Assembly: GCF_900156075.1 (NCBI RefSeq)
Contig: NZ_FTMM01000012.1
Location: 31,645 to 95,644 of the forward strand
Reading direction: 5' to 3'
DNA: 64,000 bases
Source of the DNA: Chryseobacterium sp. RU37D
GTDB taxonomy: Bacteria > Bacteroidota > Bacteroidia > Flavobacteriales > Weeksellaceae
Position numbers and translations under genes: made by a program. Positions 25,717 through 33,838 of the stretch are shown here, one piece after another. The notes below the pieces were generated by a model. It worked only from the letters and a program-made list of their open reading frames with translations, had not been told where the DNA came from and searched no databases. Positions within the stretch are counted from its first letter, which is position 1, and the number at the start of each line of letters is the position of its first letter.

Positions 25717-26667
25717 TTAATATCTATAACCTCTGTGGTTAATGAAATTATCGAAGTTATATCCTAACCCGATCATGAAGCTGTTTCCTCCATATTCCTG
25801 AATATCAGACAATCCGATATTGTAAGTAGCACCCACCATAAATTTGTTGAATCTTACTTTTACTACCGGTGCAATCTGTAATTGCTGGCTATCGAATCTA
25901 TTCTGAACAGATCTGTAGCTTACCCCGAAAGAGAATGAATTAATATCGTTGAAGAACGTTCCCATTAGGTTATAATCTATTGTTCTTGTAGAGTTCGTAT
26001 TCAGGTTAATTAAAGCTGAAGGAGTGAAATAGATGTTATCTCCTACATGCCAGTCATATCCTAAGTTTAAGAAGAATTTGATAGGAGAAGGTTCACGTCC
26101 ATTCACGATAGCTTCGTCATTAGTAAGAGCAATGTCGTTTACAGAAACCCCAGCAAAGATATTTCTATATGTCGCTGCCACACCGAAGTTGGCATAAGCC
26201 ATGAAGATATTACTCTCATTACCTTGTAATAAAGGGTCTGAAGCATCCTGAGTATTAATTTTTGAATAATCAAAATTCATATTATAGAAGCTCACACTTG
26301 TACCGAAAGAGAATTGGTCTTTTCTGTCTCCTTCACTGCTAAGAGGAATAAAATATGAAGCACCCGCCGTAATACCACCTGCAGAAATAGGCCCGTTGCT
26401 GTCTCTGAATACAGAGATACCTGCTCCTACTCTATCAAAAATGTTCGCATTGATACCAATTGATTGTACATTTGGAGATTCTGCGAACTTAGAAAATTGC
26501 TGTTGATAGTTAAGATTAAGCTGCACATAGTCTGTTTTTCCGTATTGTGCCGGGTTGAACAGAAACTCACCATCTAAAAGGTATTGTTGATAGTACGGTA
26601 AAGTTTCTTGTGCTTTGTATGCATTTGACAAAAGAGCTAAACATACGATAGCATATAGTTTTCTCAT
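25717..26667 (-). CDS. PorP/SprF family outer-membrane protein (type IX secretion-associated)
   Basis: 316 residues with a signal peptide (MRKLYAIVCLALLSNAYKAQ) and a 14-strand-like barrel, matching the PorP/SprF family: YYQQYLLDGEFLFNPAQYG after the signal, NLNYQQQF, GAGISVFRDSNGPIS, and the C-terminal GLGYNFDNFINHRGYRY. SprF-type paralogs accompany specific T9SS cargo such as the SprB adhesin; this one has no cargo gene beside it. Start chosen at the ATG at 26667, six codons inside the longest frame, because it gives a normal signal peptide 23 nt after a TATATTTG box. Confidence 0.88.
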   Translation of the reverse strand: MRKLYAIVCLALLSNAYKAQETLPYYQQYLLDGEFLFNPAQYGKTDYVQLNLNYQQQFSKFAESPNVQSIGINANIFDRVGAGISVFRDSNGPISAGGITAGASYFIPLSSEGDRKDQFSFGTSVSFYNMNFDYSKINTQDASDPLLQGNESNIFMAYANFGVAATYRNIFAGVSVNDIALTNDEAIVNGREPSPIKFFLNLGYDWHVGDNIYFTPSALINLNTNSTRTIDYNLMGTFFNDINSFSFGVSYRSVQNRFDSQQLQIAPVVKVRFNKFMVGATYNIGLSDIQEYGGNSFMIGLGYNFDNFINHRGYRY

Positions 26668-26690
26668 AACAAATCTTGATTTCAATTCAA

Positions 26691-26698
26691 CAAATATA
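26691..26698 (-). promoter_or_regulatory. -7 box of the PorP/SprF gene
   Basis: TATATTTG on the minus strand, 23 nt before the preferred ATG at 26667. Confidence 0.45.
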
Positions 26699-26718
26699 AA
26701 AAAATTCTCAATATATTT

Positions 26719-27792
26719 TTAGTTTTCTAAATATTTTCTCCATTTTTTTACAGCATCCTCCATATCTTTCGGCATTGGGCTTTCAAAATATAATTCCTTC
26801 TTTGTGGTAGGATGTATAAATCCTAAAGTATGGGCATGAAGTGCATGTCTGGGCAAAACTTCAAAGACATTTTTTATAAACTGCTTATACTTAGGAAGAT
26901 TCACTCCTCTTAGTGGAGTATGACCTTCATATCTTTCATCATTAAACAGGGTGTGACCGATATGTTTGAAGTGCGCCCTGATCTGGTGGGTTCTTCCTGT
27001 TTCCAGCTTACACTCTACCCAGGTCATATATTTAAATCTTTCTAAAACTTTATAATGGGTAACGGCATGTTTACCCTGGCTTCCATCTTCATAAGTGTGC
27101 ATCTGCATTCTGTTTTTCGGATGGCGACCGATATGGCCACGTATAGTACCTTCATCATCCTGTACATTCCCCCAAACAAAAGCCCAGTAAAGCCTTTTTG
27201 TTTTTCTTTCAAAAAACTGCTTAGCGAGAAAGCTTAAAGCATATTCATTTTTAGCAATCACTAAAAGTCCGGAAGTATCTTTGTCAATCCTGTGAACCAG
27301 TCCTACCCTGTCCAGATCAGATTTTTCATTATTCTGTTCAAAATGATAAGCTAAGGCATTCACCAACGTCCCATCCCAGTTCCCAAACCCCGGATGGACA
27401 ACCATTCCTGCATCTTTATCAACAACGACTAAATCGTCATCTTCGTATATGATATTAATAGGAATATTTTGCGGGATGATAACGTTTTCCCTCGGAGGGT
27501 GTGCCAGCAATACAGAAATCTGGTCTCCGGGCTTTACGCGGTAGTTTTGTTTAACCGGAGTTCCGTTTACAATCACATTTCCTGCCCTGCAGGTCTGGGA
27601 GATTTTATTTCTCGAAGAATTCTGACGAAAAATCAATAAAAATTTATCTATCCTTAAAGGTTCCTGGCTTTTATCAACAGTGATATTGAGATGCTCATAC
27701 AACCCTTTATTTTCCTCATCAATATCGAGATTATCAATATTGTTTTGGCTTAATAATTCTTCATCTAAAAAATCTTCGTTATCTTCTGTCAT
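26719..27792 (-). CDS. rluD: RluA-family 23S rRNA pseudouridine synthase, RluD-like
   Basis: 357 residues. After an acidic 40-residue N-terminal extension come an S4 RNA-binding domain (RIDKFLLIFRQNSSRNKISQ, residues 47-95) and the synthase domain with HRIDKDTSG, catalytic Asp170. RluD makes the three pseudouridines of helix 69. The C-terminal motifs GRTHQIRAHFKHIGH and ALHAHTLGF are intact. Family-level assignment is firm; choosing RluD over other RluA-group members rests on the S4 domain. Confidence 0.9.
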   Translation of the reverse strand: MTEDNEDFLDEELLSQNNIDNLDIDEENKGLYEHLNITVDKSQEPLRIDKFLLIFRQNSSRNKISQTCRAGNVIVNGTPVKQNYRVKPGDQISVLLAHPPRENVIIPQNIPINIIYEDDDLVVVDKDAGMVVHPGFGNWDGTLVNALAYHFEQNNEKSDLDRVGLVHRIDKDTSGLLVIAKNEYALSFLAKQFFERKTKRLYWAFVWGNVQDDEGTIRGHIGRHPKNRMQMHTYEDGSQGKHAVTHYKVLERFKYMTWVECKLETGRTHQIRAHFKHIGHTLFNDERYEGHTPLRGVNLPKYKQFIKNVFEVLPRHALHAHTLGFIHPTTKKELYFESPMPKDMEDAVKKWRKYLEN

Positions 27793-27805
27793 TGTTTTAT
27801 TTTTT

Positions 27806-27839
27806 AAACAAAAAGCTTCAACATAATGAAAGTTGAAGC
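27806..27839 (-). terminator. terminator after the PASTA gene
   Basis: Stem GCTTCAAC (27815-27822) with GTTGAAGC (27832-27839); on the minus strand it is followed by TTTTTGTTT. It separates the PASTA gene from rluD. Confidence 0.7.
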
Positions 27840-27864
27840 CTGTATTTTTAATAATATTTTAGTA

Positions 27865-28941
27865 TTATTCTACAACTACCTTTTTAGCTTTTGGCTTTTC
27901 TGTTGTGGTGGCAGTTTTATTCCCTGAAGCTGTATTGCCACTGATATTTGTGGGTGCTTTGGGTTTATTTTCATTTGTTGCAGTAGGTTTTGAAGTAATT
28001 GTTTTTGGAGCATCAGAAGTTTTTACCTCTGCCGGCTTAGGATTTTCCTTTCTCGGAGCGGGTGCTGCCGGCGGCGCATCAAAATTAGGTTCCTGATGAG
28101 CAGGAATCTCATGATACTCAATTGGCGGAAGCCCTGTATCCACCTTCATTCTATAGATAGAGTTCAGCTGTTCAATTTTTGCACTCAGCTCAGCAGGTGT
28201 TTTCTTACTTGCCCAAAGATCAATCTGCATTCCCTGGTCGCGGACGTCTCCAGCCGCAGGATCCTGATAATAAATAATATCAGATTCATCCTTGCTTCCA
28301 TCTTCATGCTCCACAAGGCCTACCTCAAACATGCTTCTTGCGATCACAGCTCTGGCCTCTTTTACGGTTAACCCCACTACATTAGGAATGGAGATATTTC
28401 TCATTGGCCCGGATCCGATTACAACATCTACCATCGAGAATCTCGGAAGTTTCGTTTTAGGTTTTACGGGATTTCCTTTAAATAAAATCCTTAAAACAGC
28501 ATCTTTTTGGATACTTGGCTCGAAAAGCGTGTCACCTACCTTTAATCCTACCTGCTCCAATCTCTGGAAAGCAAGGCCGGAATATTTATTTATTACATCA
28601 GGAACCTCTACTCTCGCCCAGGTTCTAGGATTTACTTTCAGCTGAATAGATCTTCCATTCTTTACACGGGAACCCGGAGCCGGATACACCTGTAATACTT
28701 GGAAAGGTCTATATTTTGGGTCATACTTAAAACTATCTACCTCATACTCCAGTCCAGAGTCATCTAAGATTTTGATGGCTTCCTGCACAGATTTATTGAC
28801 AATATTAGGAACGGGAATTTCCTGACCATGATTGGTGTGGTATTCTAACCAACGGAATGTAAGCCAAACCAACCCTACGAAAACACCAATGGCTACAACT
28901 AAGTTCAGTAAAACTTTCCAATTGAAAAGTGATTTAAGCAT
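27865..28941 (-). CDS. membrane-anchored PASTA-domain protein
   Basis: 358 residues: a single N-terminal helix (residues 8-29), then three PASTA repeats (about 40-105, 110-180, 183-250; each with the PNVV/PDVI opening and a closing VxPG or dPaAGD turn), and a 90-residue Pro/Ala/Lys/Thr-rich disordered tail. PASTA domains bind muropeptides or PBPs, but there is no kinase or transpeptidase domain. Topology places the PASTA part in the periplasm. Gram-negative stand-alone PASTA proteins of this type are common in Bacteroidota; the role in wall synthesis is inferred. Confidence 0.9.
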   Translation of the reverse strand: MLKSLFNWKVLLNLVVAIGVFVGLVWLTFRWLEYHTNHGQEIPVPNIVNKSVQEAIKILDDSGLEYEVDSFKYDPKYRPFQVLQVYPAPGSRVKNGRSIQLKVNPRTWARVEVPDVINKYSGLAFQRLEQVGLKVGDTLFEPSIQKDAVLRILFKGNPVKPKTKLPRFSMVDVVIGSGPMRNISIPNVVGLTVKEARAVIARSMFEVGLVEHEDGSKDESDIIYYQDPAAGDVRDQGMQIDLWASKKTPAELSAKIEQLNSIYRMKVDTGLPPIEYHEIPAHQEPNFDAPPAAPAPRKENPKPAEVKTSDAPKTITSKPTATNENKPKAPTNISGNTASGNKTATTTEKPKAKKVVVE

Positions 28942-28967
28942 ACTTAAAATTACTATAAATTAGACAG

Positions 28968-28975
28968 CAAATATA
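28968..28975 (-). promoter_or_regulatory. -7 box of the PASTA gene
   Basis: TATATTTG (followed by C) on the minus strand, 26 nt before the ATG. Confidence 0.45.
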
Positions 28976-29039
28976 ACTAATAATTTTAGAATGTGATTTT
29001 TATTTAACACATTTCACTTTTGATTTTAAAATTTCCGAA

Positions 29040-29074
29040 TTTGCGCTATGCATTATATAAAATGATTAAATTTG
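29040..29074 (+). promoter_or_regulatory. ddl promoter, two-box
   Basis: TTTG (29040-29043), 23-nt spacer, TAAATTTG (29067-29074), ending 22 nt before the ddl ATG. Confidence 0.65.
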
Positions 29075-29096
29075 TCCTAATTGATACTATACAGTT

Positions 29097-30083
29097 ATGA
29101 GCAAAAAAAGTGTTGCCGTAGTAATGGGAGGCTATTCGGACGAATATGTTGTATCATTAAAAAGCGGGCAATTAATTTATGATTCCTTAGACAGAAACCT
29201 TTATGATGTATATAAAGTAGTCATCCTTAAAAATGAATGGTCTTTTTTAAGTGAGAATGATAAAAAATACTCAATCAATAAAGGTGATTTTTCTGTAAAC
29301 CTGGAAAATGGCGAAACTTTGAAGTTTGACGTTTGCTTCAACATCATCCACGGAACACCGGGTGAAAACGGAATCCTACAGGCTTATTGGGATGCAATAG
29401 GACAAAAATACACAGGTTGTGACTTTTATCAAAGTGCCTTAACCTTCAATAAAAAAGACACATTAGCCGTACTTTCAAAATACGGAATCCCTTCTGCAAA
29501 AAGTGTTTATTTAAGAAAAGGGGAAAAGATCAATGTTGATGAAATTATAGAAACGCTTGGTTTGCCTATTTTTGTTAAGCCTAATCAATCCGGATCATCT
29601 CTGGGAATTTCAAAGGTTAAAGAAAAATCGGAATTAATTGCAGCCACTGATGTTGCTTTTAAAGAAGATGATGAGATTTTAATTGAAAGTTTCCTTAACG
29701 GAATGGAAGTTTCTGTTGGCGTTATAGACTATAAAGGAGAAACTATCGTTCTGGGAATCACGGAAATTATCCCTAAAAACGAATTTTTCGATTACGAAGC
29801 CAAATATGAGGGTGCTTCAGAGGAAATTACCCCTGCAAGAATAGATGAAGCTACAAGAATCCGTGTGGAAGAAATTGCAAAAAGAGCTTACAATTCTCTT
29901 GGAATGAGCGGCTTTTCAAGAAGCGAATATATTTTAATGAATGGCATTCCTTATATGCTGGAGATGAATACCAATCCTGGATTCTCTCCTGCAAGCATTT
30001 TACCTCAACAGGCAAAAATCTATGGAATTTCCATTACAAACCTTTGCGGAAACGAGGTTGAAAAAGCATTGAATAAAAAATAA
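29097..30083 (+). CDS. ddl: D-alanine--D-alanine ligase
   Basis: ATP-grasp ligase making D-Ala-D-Ala for peptidoglycan precursors. 328 residues with VVMGGYSDEYVVSLKSG (N-terminal substrate loop), FNIIHGTPGENG, LPIFVKPNQSGSSLGISKV (ATP-grasp lysine), and the metal site EMNTNPGFSPASI. The ligand-loop serine and the EMNTNPG motif are normal, so no sign of a D-Ala-D-Lac variant. First gene of a unit with coaD and the TRIC gene. Confidence 0.95.
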   Translation: MSKKSVAVVMGGYSDEYVVSLKSGQLIYDSLDRNLYDVYKVVILKNEWSFLSENDKKYSINKGDFSVNLENGETLKFDVCFNIIHGTPGENGILQAYWDAIGQKYTGCDFYQSALTFNKKDTLAVLSKYGIPSAKSVYLRKGEKINVDEIIETLGLPIFVKPNQSGSSLGISKVKEKSELIAATDVAFKEDDEILIESFLNGMEVSVGVIDYKGETIVLGITEIIPKNEFFDYEAKYEGASEEITPARIDEATRIRVEEIAKRAYNSLGMSGFSRSEYILMNGIPYMLEMNTNPGFSPASILPQQAKIYGISITNLCGNEVEKALNKK

Positions 30084-30158
30084 ATAGAAGTTAGATATTA
30101 GAGGTTGGAAGTTAGCTGTTTTAAAATCCGAAACTCGAAACCCAAAACTCAAAACTGT
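30084..30158. repeat. two simple-word repeats before coaD
   Basis: 30084-30115 is built from GAAGTTAGA/GAGGTTGGAAG words (reverse complement of the TCTAAC type); 30127-30158 is built from GAAACTC, GAAACCC, AAAACTC words. The second type recurs at 31555-31588. Confidence 0.5.
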
Positions 30159-30164
30159 TTACGC

Positions 30165-30632
30165 ATGAAAATTGCTGTTTTCCCGGGATCATTTGATCCT
30201 ATTACCCTAGGACATTACGATATTATTGAAAGGGCTGCTCCGCTTTTTGACAAATTAATTATAGCCATTGGGCAGAATTCTCAGAAAAAATATATGTTTC
30301 CATTGGAGAAAAGAATGGAGTTTATTCAAAATTCTGTTGCCGAATTTCCGAATGTAGAGGTTGACTATTTTGAAGGTTTAACTGTTGATTACTGCTTTGA
30401 AAAGAATGCGCAATACATCATCAGAGGTCTTAGAAACCCTGCAGATTTTGAATTTGAAAAAGCCATTGCCCATACCAACCGGACTTTGGCTCATAAAAAG
30501 CTGGAAACCGTATTTTTATTAACCTCATCTGGAAAATCTTTCATCAGCAGCAGCATTGTGAGGGAAATTATTAACCACGGCGGAGAATATGAACTACTTG
30601 TTCCAGATTCGGTAAGAATAGAGAAGGAATAA
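30165..30632 (+). CDS. coaD: phosphopantetheine adenylyltransferase
   Basis: Fourth step of coenzyme A synthesis: 4'-phosphopantetheine plus ATP to dephospho-CoA. 155 residues, beginning MKIAVFPGSFDPITLGH with the TxGH nucleotidyltransferase motif (Thr14-His17), then IIRGLRNPADFEFE and the ISSSIVREI motif. The frame is open 20 codons upstream through a simple repeat; the ATG at 30165 fits the family exactly. Confidence 0.95.
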   Translation: MKIAVFPGSFDPITLGHYDIIERAAPLFDKLIIAIGQNSQKKYMFPLEKRMEFIQNSVAEFPNVEVDYFEGLTVDYCFEKNAQYIIRGLRNPADFEFEKAIAHTNRTLAHKKLETVFLLTSSGKSFISSSIVREIINHGGEYELLVPDSVRIEKE

Positions 30633-30722
30633 TTGATAAGCAATGAATGATAATTGATACAATGGTTAGCAATTTGCTTTGGAGGAAAAATCATTCATCA
30701 ATTATCATTTATCATCAATAAA
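30633..30722. repeat. simple-word repeat, ATTGATAA/ATGAATGATAATTG type
   Basis: Opposed runs of ATTGATAAGCAATGAATG and ATCAATTATCATTTATC words flank 30 bp of other sequence, giving partial inverted symmetry between coaD and the TRIC gene. Confidence 0.45.
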
Positions 30723-30724
30723 AC

Positions 30725-31360
30725 ATGCACGAACAGTTCAATTTTGCCATAGAAATCCTTGGAACGATATCCTTTTCGATGTCGGGAAGTTTTGCTGCGA
30801 TGCAGAAGCGACTGGATCCGTTTGGGGTTTTGATCATTGCTTTTGTGACTTCTGTAGGTGGTGGAACTGTGAGAGATTTACTACTTGATATTCCTGTTTT
30901 CTGGATGCATGATCTTCTCACCTGTGCGTTGATTATTCTGACGAGTATTTTTACGATGGTTTTTAAATCCTTTGAAAAAAATTTCAGGGTAACATTATTT
31001 ATTTTTGATAGTTTCGGGTTGGGATTATTTACGATAATAGGTGTACAGAAAGGCCTTCACGCAGGAATCCATCCATTGATCTGTATTGGACTAGGAACTA
31101 TTACCGGCTGTTTTGGAGGTATTATCCGGGATATTTTGCTCAACCGAATTCCATTGATTTTCAGAAAAGAAATTTATGCTACAGCTTGTATTATAGGGGG
31201 TGCAACGTTTTTATTATTGACAAAATTCACAATGCTTTCTTATACAGTTGTTCAGGTTTTTACGATTTTATTAATTGTGGCAATCAGAACTTTAGCCATG
31301 AAATATCATTGGCAGATCCCGAAATTTTATGGATATGAGCATAATAATTCTGAAATGTGA
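30725..31360 (+). CDS. TRIC-type (UPF0126) trimeric cation channel family protein
   Basis: 211 residues, seven predicted helices as two inverted three-helix repeats plus one; each repeat has the conserved glycine-rich pore motif, GGGTVRD at about 46-52 and GGIIRD at about 133-138. Prokaryotic TRIC proteins form trimeric monovalent-cation channels in the inner membrane. Last gene of the ddl-coaD strand group. Confidence 0.88.
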   Translation: MHEQFNFAIEILGTISFSMSGSFAAMQKRLDPFGVLIIAFVTSVGGGTVRDLLLDIPVFWMHDLLTCALIILTSIFTMVFKSFEKNFRVTLFIFDSFGLGLFTIIGVQKGLHAGIHPLICIGLGTITGCFGGIIRDILLNRIPLIFRKEIYATACIIGGATFLLLTKFTMLSYTVVQVFTILLIVAIRTLAMKYHWQIPKFYGYEHNNSEM

Positions 31361-31379
31361 TGTTGATTTAAAATAAAAA

Positions 31380-31486
31380 TCCTTCGACTGCTCCGCACTC
31401 AGGATGGCATCGCTAATACTAGACGGTAATATTATACAGAATAATTGGCCAGTGTTATTCTGAGCGCGAAGCAGTCGAAGAATCTA
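31380..31486. repeat. inverted-repeat element, TTCTGAGCGCGAAGCAGTCGAAG type
   Basis: Arms CCTTCGACTGCTCCGCACTC (31381-31400, continuing AGGAT) and TTCTGAGCGCGAAGCAGTCG (31458-31477, continuing AAGA) pair at about 21 of 25 positions around a 50-bp centre. The GTCATTCTGA...GAAGAATCT outer word is shared with 46721-46780. Confidence 0.6.
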
Positions 31487-31513
31487 ATACACTAAAAACC
31501 ACTTAATATGAAA

Positions 31514-31544
31514 AACAAAAAAGCCCCTGAAAATTCAGGCGCTT
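31514..31544 (-). terminator. terminator of the TPR-like gene
   Basis: Stem AAGC-CCTGA (31521-31530) with TCAGG-GCTT (31535-31544), one C-C mismatch; a T-run follows on the minus strand. Confidence 0.7.
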
Positions 31545-31589
31545 GTATTTTATAAACTCAATTTCGAAAAACTCGAAACTCGTATCTCA

Positions 31590-32159
31590 TTAAAAGAATT
31601 TCCCTCTGTTTCTCATATTGGGATTATGCATATGCTTTTGCATTGTTGGCATTTTCAATTGATCTTTCATCATTTTGATCTGATCAGTCATCATGCCTGC
31701 AGTGTCTAATCTCCTTGCTTCATCTAACAATTTTTGTCCTTCTTGTTTTCTGCCTTTAGAAATTGCTGCTGCTGCCAAATTCAATGTTGCCATTGCCCTG
31801 TCATGCTTCATATTTAAACCATAGTCTAACGCTTTTCTCATTAAGGGCTCTATTTTTGTGGGATGGTCCTGAGCCTGTGTCAATCCCAATAAATAATGAA
31901 AATATCCATACTGAGATTTATGAAGCTGAGTCTGATAATTGGTAATATTTTTAAGCCATTTTGCAGCTTTTCCCATATTCTGCTTTCTTAATTGCCAGAA
32001 AGCCAAAAGAATATATTCGTTTTTAAAGAAAAGCAAGATCGGTGCTGCTGCTAAAAGGAAAATTACAATTCCCCAACCCAGATTTCTCGTGAAAATCATC
32101 ATATAAAGTCCTAAAAGTATAAGAACCGCTGCAACTGCAATTTTTATGTACTTATTCAT
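31590..32159 (-). CDS. membrane protein with TPR-like cytoplasmic domain
   Basis: 189 residues: two N-terminal helices (residues 6-24 and 26-46) followed by a soluble helical part whose repeating units (AKWLKNITNYQTQLHKSQYGYFHYLLG, MRKALDYGLNMKHDRAMATLNLAAAAISKG, QEGQKLLDEARRLD) have the tetratricopeptide spacing, ending in a Met/His/Asn-rich tail. No enzymatic motif; likely an interaction scaffold at the inner membrane. Function unknown. Confidence 0.8.
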   Translation of the reverse strand: MNKYIKIAVAAVLILLGLYMMIFTRNLGWGIVIFLLAAAPILLFFKNEYILLAFWQLRKQNMGKAAKWLKNITNYQTQLHKSQYGYFHYLLGLTQAQDHPTKIEPLMRKALDYGLNMKHDRAMATLNLAAAAISKGRKQEGQKLLDEARRLDTAGMMTDQIKMMKDQLKMPTMQKHMHNPNMRNRGKFF

Positions 32160-32177
32160 TATTCAATTTTAGAAGTG

Positions 32178-32185
32178 CAAAGATA
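32178..32185 (-). promoter_or_regulatory. -7 box of the TPR-like gene
   Basis: TATCTTTG (followed by C) on the minus strand, 18 nt before the ATG. Confidence 0.45.
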
Positions 32186-32190
32186 AAGAA

Positions 32191-32226
32191 TTTAGAGGTT
32201 AGAAGCTAGAGGTTAGAAGTTAGATT
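32191..32226. repeat. simple-word repeat, GAGGTTAGAAG type
   Basis: Near-tandem copies of TAGAGGTTAGAAGC / TAGAGGTTAGAAGT, 15-bp period, between folA and the TPR-like gene. Same vocabulary as 30084-30115. Confidence 0.6.
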
Positions 32227-32233
32227 CTTACAA

Positions 32234-32728
32234 CTATTCACTTTTAATCTTTTCAAACGTCTGAAAGCAAAAATCGTATTGATTTTTTTCGTCTTTTTCA
32301 TGGCAGACTTCATCAATTTTTTTCCAGATCCTAGCATCAATTTTGGGGAAGAAAGTATCAGCTTCAAGGTCTGCTTTTACTAGAGTAACTTCCAGTTTAT
32401 CAACAAAATCTATGGTCTGCTCATAAATATTTCCTCCGCCGATAATGAAAACCTCTTCGTCGATTTTTTTGGCAAATTTTATTGCCTCTTTAATACTTCC
32501 CACAATCAAAATTCCTTCTTCAAACCAGTTTTTTTTTCTTGATACTACAATATTGGTGCGGTTTGGGAGCGGCTTTCCTATACTTTCATAGGTTTTCCTT
32601 CCCATAATTACAGGATGTCCGGAAGTAATAGATTTAAAATGCTTGAGGTCTTTTGGAAGATGCCAAAGTAGTTGATTTTCAAAACCAATTTCATACTTCT
32701 CACCCATAGCCACGACTATTGTTGTCAT
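32234..32728 (-). CDS. folA: dihydrofolate reductase
   Basis: Reduces dihydrofolate to tetrahydrofolate. 164 residues with the canonical blocks: GFENQLLWHLPKDLKHFK (acidic active-site residue in PKDLKHF), GHPVIMGRKTYESIG and the NADPH loop EVFIIGGGNIYEQ. No resistance-type features are obvious. Divergent from lemA, with facing TAnnTTTG boxes 12 bp apart. Confidence 0.95.
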   Translation of the reverse strand: MTTIVVAMGEKYEIGFENQLLWHLPKDLKHFKSITSGHPVIMGRKTYESIGKPLPNRTNIVVSRKKNWFEEGILIVGSIKEAIKFAKKIDEEVFIIGGGNIYEQTIDFVDKLEVTLVKADLEADTFFPKIDARIWKKIDEVCHEKDEKNQYDFCFQTFEKIKSE

Positions 32729-32743
32729 TAAAATATTTTTTTA

Positions 32744-32751
32744 CAAAATTA
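32744..32751 (-). promoter_or_regulatory. -7 box of folA
   Basis: TAATTTTG on the minus strand, 15 nt before the folA ATG. Nearest TTG lies 27 nt upstream, longer than usual. Confidence 0.5.
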
Positions 32752-32763
32752 GAACATAATTTG

Positions 32764-32771
32764 TATATTTG
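32764..32771 (+). promoter_or_regulatory. -7 box of the lemA operon
   Basis: TATATTTG, 30 nt before the lemA ATG; no clear -33 box. Confidence 0.5.
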
Positions 32772-32801
32772 ATTAACACAAAAATTTAAAAAAAATAAAC
32801 T

Positions 32802-33410
32802 ATGAAAAACAAAGGCTGTTTGAGCGCTGGAACCATTGGTATTGCGCTTCTCATCATTGTTGCATTATTATTCTTTTGGGGAAAAAGCGGCTACAATAGT
32901 TTTGTAACTAAAGAACAAAATGTAAATACAAAATGGTCAAACGTAGAAACTGTTTACCAAAAAAGAGCGAATTTGATTCCAAATTTGGAAAGAACCGTAA
33001 AATCTTATTCTAAATTTGAGCAAGAAACCTTAACAAAAGTAATCGAAGCACGTTCCAAGGCAACTTCAATTAATATAGATCCAACGAACATGACCGAACA
33101 GGATATCGCAAAATTCCAGGCGGCACAGGGTGAACTTACTGGTGCTTTAAGCAGATTGATGGCAGTAGTGGAACAATACCCCAATCTAAAGGCAGATCAG
33201 CAGTACATAAATTTTCAAAGAGAATACACTGCCATAGAAAACAGCATCAGAACGGAAACTGTTTACTACAATGAGGCAGCACAGGATTACAATACATCAA
33301 TCAAAACTTTCCCGAATAATATTCTGGCGAATTTTACAAACTTTAAAGAGAAACCTTATTTCAAAGCAGATGCAGGCGCGCAAAAAGCACCTGAAGTATT
33401 CTCAGAATAA
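32802..33410 (+). CDS. LemA family protein
   Basis: 202 residues: one N-terminal membrane helix (residues 10-27) and a long helical bundle with the LemA signatures NVNTKWSNVETVYQKRANLIPNL and the second block YPNLKADQQYINFQREYTAIENSI. LemA proteins are usually encoded, as here, with TPM-domain partners; their biochemical role is not settled. The stop overlaps the next ATG (TAATG). Confidence 0.92.
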   Translation: MKNKGCLSAGTIGIALLIIVALLFFWGKSGYNSFVTKEQNVNTKWSNVETVYQKRANLIPNLERTVKSYSKFEQETLTKVIEARSKATSINIDPTNMTEQDIAKFQAAQGELTGALSRLMAVVEQYPNLKADQQYINFQREYTAIENSIRTETVYYNEAAQDYNTSIKTFPNNILANFTNFKEKPYFKADAGAQKAPEVFSE

Positions 33411-33838
33411 TGAGCAATTTCCTTACAGATCAGCAGATAGCTTCCCTTGTGGAAGCTATTCAGTCAGCAGAAAAACATTCTACCGGTGAGATCAGAGTGC
33501 ATATCGACTCGAATACAGAAACCAATAGTGCGGAAACGGCTTTTGAAGTTTTCAAAAAATTAAGCATGAAAAAAACCTCCGATAGAAACGGGGTTTTGTT
33601 TCATGTCAATTTCGAGCAAAGATACCTTACCATTATTGGTGATATCGGAATTCATGAAAAGGTGCATCAGTCATACTGGGATCATCTGCATGACTATATC
33701 ACTTCTGAATTTGCAAAAGGAAATTATTACAAAGCCTTAAAAAGCGGAATTCTGGAAACAGGATTAGAATTAAAAAAACATTTTCCCATAACAGGCGAAA
33801 ACCACAACGAACTTCCTAATGAAATTACGTTCTCTTAA
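33410..33838 (+). CDS. cytosolic TPM-domain protein
   Basis: 142 residues comprising a single TPM (TLP18.3/Psb32/MOLO-1) domain without a signal peptide: STGEIRVHIDSNTET near the start, RYLTIIGDIGIHEKVHQSYWD and the closing helix. Middle gene of the lemA operon; it overlaps its neighbours at both ends, by one base upstream and 20 bases downstream. Short TPM proteins like this occur alongside a longer exported TPM protein throughout Bacteroidota. Confidence 0.88.
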   Translation: MSNFLTDQQIASLVEAIQSAEKHSTGEIRVHIDSNTETNSAETAFEVFKKLSMKKTSDRNGVLFHVNFEQRYLTIIGDIGIHEKVHQSYWDHLHDYITSEFAKGNYYKALKSGILETGLELKKHFPITGENHNELPNEITFS